Origin: Pseudomonadota bacterium
GTDB taxonomy: Bacteria > Pseudomonadota > Gammaproteobacteria > Xanthomonadales > Rhodanobacteraceae
Assembly (NCBI GenBank): GCA_021818335.1
Contig: JAKAEJ010000014.1
Coordinates: 1-38,529 of the forward strand
Length of the DNA stretch: 38,529 bases
Direction of reading: 5' to 3'
Shown piece after piece: positions 29,213 to 36,843 of the stretch; positions within the stretch are counted from its first letter, which is position 1, and each line of letters starts with the position of its first letter. The notes beneath the pieces are model-generated. The model ran no database searches and was not told the origin of the DNA. It saw only the letters and a program-made list of their open reading frames with translations. Position numbers and translations under genes: made by a program.

Positions 29213-31132
29213 TCACCGTGCGTGCGGCGCCATGATCCGGGCCAGCATGTTCGGCACGCCGGCAATGCGTACCAGATGCGGATAGCGGGGTCCGCCGTGA
29301 TAGTCCACCGCGTACCCCCGGTACCACCCATCGTTTTCGATCTCGAATCGCGTCGGCGCGGTGGTCTTCTCCCCTTGCTTGAGCGCATACGCGAGAACCT
29401 CCGGCGAGTACGCTTGCCCGTCCACGGCCTTGATGACCATGTCCGGCGCGAGCCCGGCCTTCCACGCAGGGGAGCCTTCGCGGACGTCGAAGACCTTGCC
29501 ATCCTTGCCGATGCGCATGCCGTAGGTCAGCCATTGGTCGTTGACGTGGCGCAACTGCTCCTGCGCGGTCATGAACGGGTTGGGTTGGCTCGTGTAGACG
29601 AGTTTCCAACCGGCTCGGCGGAGCTCGCCCGTGGGTGGCAAGGGCGCGACGTCATAGACGTGCTTCTGGAAGAACGCATGCCAGTTGTAGGGAGCCACCT
29701 CGTTGAGCATCCGCTCAATGTCCGCGCGCGTGTAGGTCTTCGTGATCGGTCCGGTCAACGAGGGCTCGGAATACAGGTGCAGGAAGTCGTCCAGTGATTT
29801 GCGGCCATGGGTCTGTGTCCGGATGATGGTATCGACGTCAAGCCACAGCAGCTCCCCCTCCGTGTAGAAGTCGCCGGCCGTGCGCCGTAGCGAGGGATAG
29901 GACCCCCTGGCTTCGTACAGGTAGGGCGCAGCCGTCGTAAGGTCGATGAGCGGCTCGGTCATGCGCCCGGGTTCATTGGCCATCTGGCTGTAAAGCGTGG
30001 CGAGATACTGCGGATATTCGGCCGGCTGGCGGATCCCGGCACGGAAGGAAAGCAGGTCACCGAGATACTGGTTCATGCCCTCGTAAACCCACAGCAGGTC
30101 GGTACGTTGCGGGATCTGGAAATTGAGCGTCGTCAGGTCCCAGGGCCGGCGATATTTGCCATTCCAGGAATGCGAGAACTCGTGGGTGAGCAGGTCGCCG
30201 GCAACCAGCTGCCACTTGGCGTTCGTCATGAATGTATCCGGCGCGCGATCGTCGCTGGATTGGTGATGCTCGATGCCCTCGAAGCCGATGCGGTTGGAGA
30301 GCACCAGCAACGAATGGTAGTTGGCCCAATGCCGCGAGCCATACAGCGCCAGCGCCTCCGGAGTCATCCGCCGGTAGCTTGCAATCAGGGGCGCCGGTAT
30401 ATCGAGATCCTGCGGCCGATCCGCAAAGACATCGAGCTGCTGGTAAGCCGAACCGTGCTTCCAGAGCGTGTACTTCTTGAAGTAGCGGCCGCAATCCAGC
30501 GGCGAGTCGACCAGCATGTTAAGCGGCACCTCGGCGAAATCCACGCGATCGCCGTGCTGCGAGGCGATGGGCAACGCAGTGCCGAAACCCCAGCCCTGGG
30601 GCAGGATGATGCTGGCCTTGAAATAGTCGTCGTGGGAATTGGTGTTGTCCTGGTAGAAGAGCACGCGATTCCAGTTCAGCACCGCGAGGTTCGGCGTCGA
30701 CATCGGCGTCGGTGAATTGAGCAATACCGTGAACCGGACCTGCAGGGACGTGACGCCTGCCGGCACGTCGACGTGGAACGCATACATGTCGACCTTGTCC
30801 CGTCGCCATGGAAGCAGCTTGCCTGCCGCCGAGACCTGTAGCTGGGAAATGTCGGCCAACGGCCCGGTTGGACCATGCTCGCCCGGGATCCACTTGGGAT
30901 AGACGAAGGTGAAAGGGCCGGACTGGACCGGAATGTCCATCGTCGCCGTCATCAGGCCACGACCTGCGTCCCTCGCGTCCAGCGTCAGGCGTTCGGGATT
31001 CGCTTGGGTGGCGAGCGGCGTCGCGTCGGCATTGGGCTCGGGAATGATTCCGGACGCCCGCACCACCATCGGGGCGACCAGAAGCAACGAGGCCATAAGG
31101 GCCTGGCGAAGGGAATGACGCATCATTGCCAT
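29213..31132 (-). CDS. Secreted M61-family (glycyl aminopeptidase-like) metallopeptidase with PDZ domain
   Basis: M61 peptidases are zinc enzymes related to Sphingomonas glycyl aminopeptidase. The 639-residue protein has a signal peptide (MAMMRHSLRQALMASLLLVAP), an N-terminal beta domain (FTFVYPKWIPGEHGPTGP), the zinc motif HEFSHSWNGKYRRP with His317, Glu318 and His321, LLWVYEGMNQYLGDLL with the third ligand Glu region, and a C-terminal PDZ domain (about 520-620; YGMRIGKDGKVFDVREGSPAWKAGLAPDMVIKAVDG). The length is typical for the family. Start ATG at 31132 has GGAG seven bases upstream. It probably works in the periplasm or outside the cell; substrates are unknown. Xanthomonadales often encode many such exported peptidases. 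Confidence 0.93.
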   Translation of the reverse strand: MAMMRHSLRQALMASLLLVAPMVVRASGIIPEPNADATPLATQANPERLTLDARDAGRGLMTATMDIPVQSGPFTFVYPKWIPGEHGPTGPLADISQLQVSAAGKLLPWRRDKVDMYAFHVDVPAGVTSLQVRFTVLLNSPTPMSTPNLAVLNWNRVLFYQDNTNSHDDYFKASIILPQGWGFGTALPIASQHGDRVDFAEVPLNMLVDSPLDCGRYFKKYTLWKHGSAYQQLDVFADRPQDLDIPAPLIASYRRMTPEALALYGSRHWANYHSLLVLSNRIGFEGIEHHQSSDDRAPDTFMTNAKWQLVAGDLLTHEFSHSWNGKYRRPWDLTTLNFQIPQRTDLLWVYEGMNQYLGDLLSFRAGIRQPAEYPQYLATLYSQMANEPGRMTEPLIDLTTAAPYLYEARGSYPSLRRTAGDFYTEGELLWLDVDTIIRTQTHGRKSLDDFLHLYSEPSLTGPITKTYTRADIERMLNEVAPYNWHAFFQKHVYDVAPLPPTGELRRAGWKLVYTSQPNPFMTAQEQLRHVNDQWLTYGMRIGKDGKVFDVREGSPAWKAGLAPDMVIKAVDGQAYSPEVLAYALKQGEKTTAPTRFEIENDGWYRGYAVDYHGGPRYPHLVRIAGVPNMLARIMAPHAR

Positions 31133-31441
31133 GGGGTTTCTCCGGGTTCAATCCGCCGATTCTGCGGGACGGCAAGCTCTGTCCCGCGTCCTGCGCGGCT
31201 AAATTTACATCACGATTTCGACAGGAATGGCCCTCCTCCCTTCCCGGCCCGAAGCCATCGCTCCCCGGGGGCCACGGCGGCAAGCCGAAGGGGTCAAGTG
31301 ACCCAGCCCGCGCGTCCTCAGGCACAGCCTGCCCTCCGTTTGCACCCTGGCGCGCGCGATGCGAATGCATTGCCGGCGGGATCTTCCCTATTCGAGACGC
31401 ATGCGATATGAAGTCCAGCGACATCTCCAGCAGAGTCGCGA
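31133..31441. other. 309-base gene-free divergent spacer
   Basis: Between the divergent M61 and GNAT genes. It holds an AT-rich patch near 31200-31217 (TAAATTTACATC) that could be a minus-strand promoter for the M61 gene. No convincing gene, -35 element or terminator was found. Confidence 0.4.
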
Positions 31442-31930
31442 ATGATCGAGTATCGCCAGTTGGCAACACCCGCCGAAGCCGAGGAAGCCGCCCGGTGGAT
31501 CTACCAGGAATGGGCACGCTTCGAGCCGACGCAGACGTGGGCAACCTGCCTGGGGGATGTCGTCAAAAGCCTTGCGCCGGAAGTCCAGGTGCCTCGCTAC
31601 TTCGGAGCGTTCGAGCAGGGCACATTGATCGGAATCGCCAGCCTGGTCGCGTCGGACCTTCCAACCCGCCGCCAACTCGGCCCCTGGCTGGCCAACGTCC
31701 TGGTGCAGCCAGCCTTCCGCGGCCGGGGCATCGGCAGCGCCCTGGTGACCTGTGTGACGGATTACGCCGCGGGCTTTCTCGACCGCATCTATCTCTACAC
31801 CTTCGACCAGACGCGGCTCTACGAGCACCTCGGATGGTCGGTGCTCGAGACCTCGCGCTACGTCGATCGATCGATCACCATCATGACGCGTGACTTCAAG
31901 CCAATGTTGGCCCGAGTCGCCATGGCCTAG
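31442..31930 (+). CDS. GNAT family N-acetyltransferase
   Basis: The 162-residue protein has a complete GNAT fold: N-terminal MIEYRQLATPAEAEEAARWIYQEWARFEP, a GIASLV strand, ANVLVQPAFRGRGIGSALV with the Q/RxxGxG acetyl-CoA loop near residues 88-102, and RIYLYTFDQTRLYEHLGWSVLE with the usual C-terminal lobe. GNAT enzymes acetylate amines of proteins or small molecules; the substrate here cannot be told. The start lacks a strong Shine-Dalgarno. It converges on the small membrane protein gene, with five bases between the stops. Confidence 0.9.
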   Translation: MIEYRQLATPAEAEEAARWIYQEWARFEPTQTWATCLGDVVKSLAPEVQVPRYFGAFEQGTLIGIASLVASDLPTRRQLGPWLANVLVQPAFRGRGIGSALVTCVTDYAAGFLDRIYLYTFDQTRLYEHLGWSVLETSRYVDRSITIMTRDFKPMLARVAMA

Positions 31931-31935
31931 GCAGC

Positions 31936-32400
31936 TCAACCGCCCGGTAAGCGCGGCTGCGTGACCAGTGCCAGGAATTCCTCCGCATAACGGTAGCCTT
32001 CCCGCTCGACCTTGAGGAAATCCTGCATGACGGGACTTCGCCGATAGAGTCCCTGCATGTAATCGGCCCAGACCTTGAACGTCGACGCATCCATTGCCCG
32101 ACGATGGAGCACGATGTTTTCCATGTGATCACAGATCAGTTCGGCCATCGCGAGCACCCGGCTGCGCAGTGGCTCCTCGGTCGGCATGGGCATGCCGTCA
32201 TAGAAATAGGGCCTGCATTCCGGCTGGGAAACCAGCGTCTGGAGAATCCCTGTGCTGACCGTGTAGATCTGCCAGCTTGTCTGGGTCTCGAGTGACATCC
32301 GGTCGCTGCGCATCTGCTCGCGAATGAAAAGGAAGCCGGCAACCGTGACGATAGGCATCGTCCACAATGCAGCCAGGGTCCAGGCGTCATAGGCCGTCAA
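31936..32400 (-). CDS. Small membrane protein, unknown function
   Basis: Unrecognised 154-residue protein with one N-terminal membrane helix (WTLAALWTMPIVTVAGFLFIR) and a soluble helical domain (QIYTVSTGILQTLVSQPECRPYFYDGMPMPTEEPLRSRVLAMAELICDHMENIVLHRR). The start is TTG at 32400: GGAG lies seven bases upstream and a perfect TATAAT lies further upstream on the same strand at 32437-32432. No ATG in frame would keep the helix. The PYFYDG pattern resembles some uncharacterised one-helix families but no name can be given. It converges on the GNAT gene. Confidence 0.8.
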   Translation of the reverse strand: MTAYDAWTLAALWTMPIVTVAGFLFIREQMRSDRMSLETQTSWQIYTVSTGILQTLVSQPECRPYFYDGMPMPTEEPLRSRVLAMAELICDHMENIVLHRRAMDASTFKVWADYMQGLYRRSPVMQDFLKVEREGYRYAEEFLALVTQPRLPGG

Positions 32401-32431
32401 CGGACATCTCCGGGGTCTTGATCGTCCGCCG

Positions 32432-32437
32432 ATTATA
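32432..32437 (-). promoter_or_regulatory. TATAAT -10 box for the small membrane protein gene
   Basis: The minus strand reads TATAAT at 32437-32432, about 32 bases before the TTG start, giving a leader of about 25 bases. No good -35 hexamer at 17 bases. Confidence 0.4.
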
Positions 32438-32621
32438 GGAAAGCTACCAGCCTCGTTGCATGGCGCACTCAGTCAATTGCAGTCGCTTCATGGCCGTTTC
32501 CGATGGCGTATGGCCCGTTCGCGATGCTCAACGAGCCTTACCCGATGGTGCGCCGCAGTCGCCATGGAAGAACCCCCGCCCCGTGTCGTAGGCTGCACGC
32601 CTGCCCTCGGGAGTTGTTTGC

Positions 32622-33521
32622 ATGTCCGATCACCCTGCAACGGCCGGGACGGCGGACCTTCTGACGAATTTGCTCCGCCAACTCCACCTCTCCACCCGGC
32701 TATTTCACCGTGAGCTCCACTGCGGCGCATGGACGCTCTCGGGAGGCCTCGAGACGAAGGCCATGTTCCACTTGGTTGCCAAGGGCCAATGCGACCTGTT
32801 CCTGGAAGACGAATCGCAGCCGTTGCGCATCAATCATGGCGACGTGGTCCTGTTCCCCCGACCGCTTGGACATTCGTTGCGCTCCGCGTCGTCGCCACGC
32901 GGCGCAGTCGATACGCTGCTGCTCTGCGGCTATCTGGAATTCGCATCTCCGTTGGCGGGAATCGTGCTCGACTCGCTGCCAACAACGCTCGTCCTCCAAG
33001 GCCGGGCCCGAAACGCGGGTGGGGCCGGTGCATTGCTGAGGCTGATCATGGCCGAAAGCGAGCACGAGGTGCCGGGACGGGATGCATTGATCGACAAGCT
33101 GGCCGATGCGCTCTTCATCTACGTGCTGAGGCACGCTTTCGAGGAAGGTCGGGATCGCGCGGGCCTTCTCCGCGGATTGCACGATGATCGGCTGAGGCCC
33201 CTTCTCCTCGCGCTTCACGAGCAACCAAACCGTCCCTGGACACTTGCGGCAATGGCGTCCACCGTCCATCTCTCGCGCGCCGCATTGATGCGGCGGTTTC
33301 GGGCACAGGTCGGCATGGCGCCTGCACAGTATCTTGCAACCTGGCGTATGCACCGCGCGTACATCGATCTGACCGAGCAACGAATCTCGGTCGCGGCCGC
33401 GGCCCACCGCGCGGGTTACGTCACGGAGGCCGCGTTCAGCCGCGCGTTCAAGCGGCGTTTCGGCTATCCACCGATTGCAGCGAGCCGCGCGCGAGGCGCC
33501 AAACCGGGATCCCGCGGCTGA
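32622..33521 (+). CDS. AraC-family transcriptional regulator with cupin N-terminus
   Basis: The 299-residue protein has an N-terminal AraC-binding-6-like cupin (about 20-170: FHRELHCGAWTLSGGLETKAMFHLVAKGQ, INHGDVVLFPRPLGHSLRS) and a C-terminal double helix-turn-helix (about 195-292: PNRPWTLAAMASTVHLSRAALMRRFRAQVGMAPAQYLATWRMHRA and AAHRAGYVTEAAFSRAFKRRFGYPP). It is a DNA-binding activator or repressor responding to a small ligand. Targets are unknown; the convergent peroxiredoxin and upstream small membrane protein are neighbours only. The ATG at 32622 has GGGAG upstream. Confidence 0.94.
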   Translation: MSDHPATAGTADLLTNLLRQLHLSTRLFHRELHCGAWTLSGGLETKAMFHLVAKGQCDLFLEDESQPLRINHGDVVLFPRPLGHSLRSASSPRGAVDTLLLCGYLEFASPLAGIVLDSLPTTLVLQGRARNAGGAGALLRLIMAESEHEVPGRDALIDKLADALFIYVLRHAFEEGRDRAGLLRGLHDDRLRPLLLALHEQPNRPWTLAAMASTVHLSRAALMRRFRAQVGMAPAQYLATWRMHRAYIDLTEQRISVAAAAHRAGYVTEAAFSRAFKRRFGYPPIAASRARGAKPGSRG

Positions 33522-33696
33522 TGCCTCGTTACCATCGGCTGATCCCGCGGCTGGATGGCGGAGTGCTCATATTCGAAAAGTCGCGACGGGATCCAGCCGA
33601 TCGCCGTGGCCGGGACAAGGCACCCCTGGACGCAAAGCCCGGCCGAGCGCCCTGCGCCCGACATGTCGAGCCCGGCCCTTTGGATATCCGCATCGC

Positions 33697-34347
33697 TCAA
33701 CGCAGCTGATCGAGTGCCGCCAAAAGTTCCAGTGGGTCGGCACGCTTGGTGTAGTCGGCCTCGGCAAAGGCATAGGCAATTTCGCCCTTGCGGTCGATCA
33801 CGTAAGTTGCCGGAATGGGCAGCTCAAACGTGGTGTCGCCATTGGAACCCGGTATGTCAATGCCGAACTGGCTGTAGATCGGGCGCAGGGCATCCGGCAC
33901 GGTGAAGACGAGGCCGAACTGCCTTGCAACGCGGTGGCCCACGTCCGAGAGGACGGGGAACGAAAGTGCATTTTTCTCGGCCGTAGAAAGCGACGCATCG
34001 GGCGTCTGCGGGGAAACGGCAACCAGCTGCGCACCGCGCGCCTCGAATGCACCGCGATGAGCCTGCAACTCGCGCAGTTCCAGGTTGCAGTACGGGCACC
34101 AGCCACCGCGATAAAAAGCCAACACCACGGGACCCCGCGTGCGCAGTTCCGCGAGGGTATGCAGCTTGCCGGTTGCGTCGGGAAGGCCGAAGTCGGGTGC
34201 CTTCTCGCCTACCTTCAGGGTCCGTCCAAGGATGCCTGAATGTTGCAGGTCCGAGGTCGCCTGATTCATGACTTTGCCGATCTCGGGCGGAATGCGGGAG
34301 GCGTTCGTTGCCGCCATTTCGCGTAACTGTTCGGTGAGCGTTGCCAT
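33697..34347 (-). CDS. Peroxiredoxin-like (AhpC/TSA) protein
   Basis: Thioredoxin-fold peroxidase-like protein of 216 residues from MATLTEQLREMAATNAS. After a helical N-terminal extension it has KVGEKAPDFGLPDATGK, then VLAFYRGGWCPYCNLELRELQ with Cys84 and Cys87, ISPQTPDASLSTAEKN-like text (VAVSPQTPDASL), FPVLSDVGHRVARQFG and PIPATYVIDRKGEIAYAFAEADY. The CxxC in a PRX-like2 context fits alkyl-hydroperoxide or peroxide reduction with thioredoxin. Frame extension to 34434 is not conserved. It converges on the AraC gene, leaving 175 bases without a convincing gene at 33522-33696. Confidence 0.9.
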   Translation of the reverse strand: MATLTEQLREMAATNASRIPPEIGKVMNQATSDLQHSGILGRTLKVGEKAPDFGLPDATGKLHTLAELRTRGPVVLAFYRGGWCPYCNLELRELQAHRGAFEARGAQLVAVSPQTPDASLSTAEKNALSFPVLSDVGHRVARQFGLVFTVPDALRPIYSQFGIDIPGSNGDTTFELPIPATYVIDRKGEIAYAFAEADYTKRADPLELLAALDQLR

Positions 34348-34807
34348 AGGGTGTTCCCGTGAAGTGGTCCGGCCTCCAGCTTTCCATCGTTGCCGGTAAG
34401 GTGCCATGACCGAAGGGACCGCAGTCATGTCCAATCGTCTCGCCTCGCACGTGGCCGGCGAATATCCGCAACACGCCAGGGGTCACCGCAACCCTGACGT
34501 CCGGCGAACGGATGCGCCCGTCCGAGGCGCCAGGCCCGCCCCTGATTGCGGATTCCGGTGACGCTGACCGAGTGTGCTGGTATTCGCTGGCCACTTCCCC
34601 GTGTCACGGCTGGTGGTGACCGCTTTGAACAGCTCTGCGGTCATCCACATACAGTGTCTGGAGCGGCGCGAACCGGCCAAGAGCGGTCGCTGCCGCGCGG
34701 GATTGCGTTGCTCAATAGCAGCCATTGGGGATCGAATGCCTCCCGGCTACAGAATCGCCTGGAACCGGTGACGTCTCCCCGGTTGCCGGCATCCGCTGGG
34801 TCCGTCT
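34348..34807. other. 460-base gene-free, repeat-like stretch
   Basis: Several short frames occur on both strands (34483-34725 minus, 34574-34771 plus), but none has a family motif or good start. An inverted repeat TGACCGC ... GCGGTCA lies at 34617-34643 with a 13-base loop. The stretch is somewhat lower in GC than its flanks and reads like decayed or mobile-element-associated DNA next to the integron cassette. Confidence 0.4.
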
Positions 34808-34854
34808 ATACAGCGCATGCATAACCGGACCGCCGCTAAATTCATGCGTTAGCC
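34808..34854 (+). repeat. Degenerate attC-like recombination site, upstream cassette boundary
   Basis: The 3' part CGCCGCTAAATTCATGCGTT (15 of 20 identical to the attC at 35258-35314) ends in a core GTTAGCC at 34848-34854. CGCATG (34814) can pair with CATGCG (34843). The left half lacks a good RYYYAAC core, so the site is partial, or could be an attI remnant. Confidence 0.5.
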
Positions 34855-35308
34855 TATATGCGCACACTGCTCACTCTTCTATTGCTCGCAGCTTATAGCC
34901 AAGCATCGGCAACCTCTTGCGATGCGGTGAGTCGTACGCTCACCAATGCCCAACGAGTTGCCTGGGCACCTGCATTGGCCAAGCAACTAAGTGTCAGCTC
35001 GGTTTCGGTGAGCCAATCCTTCGCTCTCGCAGGCTGGCACATCGTCTATGTCGAAACTCCCAGCACAGATTCGCCATTTCTCTTCTTCCACGGTGACCCG
35101 CTCAGGACTCATTTCGTCACCTTGTGGGCTGGCGCCGCTCCTACGCAGGAAGAGGGTTCTATCAAGGCTTGGGTCATCAAAAATGCATCAGGTATCCCTA
35201 CGCCGCTCGCAACTTGTTTTGCGTGGTACGTCACCAAGGTGCGTAACCAGTAGACTCGGCTAACAGTTCCAAGCAGGCGCGCGTACCGCGCGCCGCTTAA
35301 CTCCAGCG
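34849..35308 (+). mobile_element. Integron gene cassette (no integrase in window)
   Basis: A cassette of about 460 bases runs from the recombination point in GTTAGCC (34848) to that in the downstream attC (35308). One gene starts four bases after the left core and its stop sits five bases before the attC, the usual cassette packing. GC content of the gene is about 55%, clearly below the neighbours. No integron integrase, attI promoter or second cassette is recognisable, so this is a lone or immobilised cassette (a CALIN-like site). Confidence 0.75.
34858..35253 (+). CDS. Integron cassette-encoded secreted protein, unknown function
   Basis: Unrecognised 131-residue protein. It begins MRTLLTLLLLAAYSQASATS, a clear signal peptide with likely cleavage at SAT-S or nearby. 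The mature part has two cysteines (Cys21 and one near the C-terminus, LATCFAWYVTKVRNQ) that could form a disulfide, and an IVYVETPSTDSPFLFFHGDP segment. GC content is about 55%. The start codon lies just after the left recombination core and the TAG just before the attC, so the message has almost no leader; it may rely on a promoter outside the cassette. Small exported proteins of unknown function are common in Xanthomonadales integrons. It is probably acquired. Confidence 0.7.
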   Translation: MRTLLTLLLLAAYSQASATSCDAVSRTLTNAQRVAWAPALAKQLSVSSVSVSQSFALAGWHIVYVETPSTDSPFLFFHGDPLRTHFVTLWAGAAPTQEEGSIKAWVIKNASGIPTPLATCFAWYVTKVRNQ

Positions 35309-35314
35309 TTGAGG
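35258..35314 (+). repeat. attC recombination site
   Basis: A 57-base imperfect palindrome: left core GGCTAAC (35258-35264), AGTTCCAAGC, a GC stem (GGCGCGCG / CGCGCGCC around TAC), CGCTTAACTCCAGC and right core GTTGAGG (35308-35314). It aligns along its whole length with the classical aadA-type attC, e.g. the shared CTTAACTC and AGCGTT. The right core departs from GTTRRRY at its last base. Confidence 0.85.
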
Positions 35315-35694
35315 ATCAGCCGTCCCGCAAGCGGACGCTCGCGAGCGTCGCCTCAGGGTCGCACTTTGCCTCTCTGCGCCTCGAGCTGCAACGTCGGCTG
35401 CCTTCAGATCTGCGGTCCTTGGCGAAGCGGCGATGCTGGGCAGGCACTGCGGTCACGGCAGCAAGTACGAAGGGTCCCCAATTGCCAGCTTGTCGGTCAG
35501 TCGCTGCAAGAATCCGCACCTGATGCCGACGGCAGGCAAACGCAAGCGTTCCAAACGCAGGCCATTGCGACCGCCCCCCCGGACAACATCGGGCAGTGTC
35601 AAATTAGCATTGCTGCGCCAAACCATCGCCCATCCGTCGAACCCAATCCTTATGGGCCGGGCCGGCTCCCGTCCTTGATAAGCTGCCAAGAACC
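35315..35694. other. 380-base gene-free stretch after attC
   Basis: No supported gene. It contains a perfect 16-base palindrome GACGCTCGCGAGCGTC at 35334-35349 and a smaller one, AACGC-AA-GCGTT, at 35539-35550. Reverse-strand reading gives a short protein-like stretch without recognised motif. It may be a gene-less cassette remnant or decayed DNA. Confidence 0.4.
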
Positions 35695-36651
35695 TTGCGA
35701 CCCACCGCACGCCAATTCGAATTTGCCAGCATTCCATTCCTCGGCCTGATCGCGGTGCTCGCGCGCGCCAGCGGCGCGCCCTTGGTGCTGTTCCCCGAGC
35801 TTGGCGCGCTCGCCCACGATGTGCTGAAGCGGCCATCGGGAGCCTGGGCCCGTGCACCGATGCAACTGGTTCTCACGCCACTCGCGACGGCGATCATCGG
35901 CATCGTGATCTCGCGCGCCATGGATTTCGGGGTTGCCGCCGTCCTCCTTGATGTACTGGCCAGCGTCATGATCATCGGATGGATGCGGTCGCCGATTGCG
36001 CCCGCGATCTCGGCGGGACTCCTGCCACTGGTTCTCGGCGTCACCAGTCCGTTGTATCCACTCGCCATTTCGGTCGGGACCACATTGCTCGCTGCGGTCG
36101 TCCTCGTCGTGGCGAAATACCGCATGCCCTCCAGCACGGCGGCCGCGTATCCGGGCCGCGATCATGTCGACAACGTGATGGAGGCCGCGCCATCGACACT
36201 CGGCTGGGTACCGGCATTCTTCGGCGTTGTCGCACTGCTGGCCTCGTTGGCCGAGGCGACGCATCTGCGCTTCATCCTGTTTCCGCCACTGGTGGTCATC
36301 GGCTTCGAGATGTTCGCGCACTCGGCCGTCTGCCCATGGATCGAGCGGCCATGGCGGCTCCCGCTCGCCTGCGGCCTGTCGAGCGCGGGCGGGCTGGGAC
36401 TGGCCCTCCTGTTTGGCCCGGGCATGGTTTCGGTGATGCTTGCGATGGCCGTTGGCATCGCAATTCTGCGGCTACTCGATCTGCATGCGCCGCCCGTCAT
36501 GGCCGTCGGACTTCTGCCCATGATCATGAAAGCCCCCGGCCCTTCCCTGATCTTGTCCGTCGTTCTGGGCAGCAGCCTCATGATGATCGCTTTTGCAGCA
36601 TGGCGACGCATCGAAATCACCATCAAGGCCGATCCTGGCCCCGGGTGCTGA
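35695..36651 (+). CDS. Multi-pass membrane protein, HPP-like
   Basis: A 318-residue, highly hydrophobic protein with about eight to ten membrane segments arranged as two similar halves. Each half holds an HPP-like motif: RSPIAPAISAGLLPLVLG in the first and DLHAPPVMAVGLLPMIM in the second, resembling the HPP family's HPPAG-LL pattern. HPP proteins include nitrite transporters of chloroplasts and cyanobacteria, but this identity is distant and the substrate unknown. The only start after the in-frame stop at 35605 is TTG at 35695, without clear Shine-Dalgarno, so the N-terminus may be truncated or misplaced. It starts 380 bases after the integron attC. Confidence 0.7.
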   Translation: MRPTARQFEFASIPFLGLIAVLARASGAPLVLFPELGALAHDVLKRPSGAWARAPMQLVLTPLATAIIGIVISRAMDFGVAAVLLDVLASVMIIGWMRSPIAPAISAGLLPLVLGVTSPLYPLAISVGTTLLAAVVLVVAKYRMPSSTAAAYPGRDHVDNVMEAAPSTLGWVPAFFGVVALLASLAEATHLRFILFPPLVVIGFEMFAHSAVCPWIERPWRLPLACGLSSAGGLGLALLFGPGMVSVMLAMAVGIAILRLLDLHAPPVMAVGLLPMIMKAPGPSLILSVVLGSSLMMIAFAAWRRIEITIKADPGPGC

Positions 36652-36843
36652 CCCGACCGGGCACGAGTAGGCCGCGTGAACGCCCACTAGCGCGACGCGC
36701 AACGCGTCCACCCTGCGCGAGGGCCGCTGACACGGATCGGTGCGCTCCATGGCACGATGCGTTCGTCAGCCATCAACGGTTCGACTGCGTGCATCCCCTG
36801 CCTTGCGATCCTACACTTGGCGCGTTGCCAAGGCTCGGGGCAT

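Noticed and set aside
33521-33709. Small plus-strand frame between the AraC and peroxiredoxin genes
   Set aside because: 62 codons, Arg-rich, overlaps the 3' end of the peroxiredoxin gene; no support.
34483-34725. Small frame before the cassette (80 codons, minus)
   Set aside because: No motif, Shine-Dalgarno or conserved start; sits in decayed-looking DNA.
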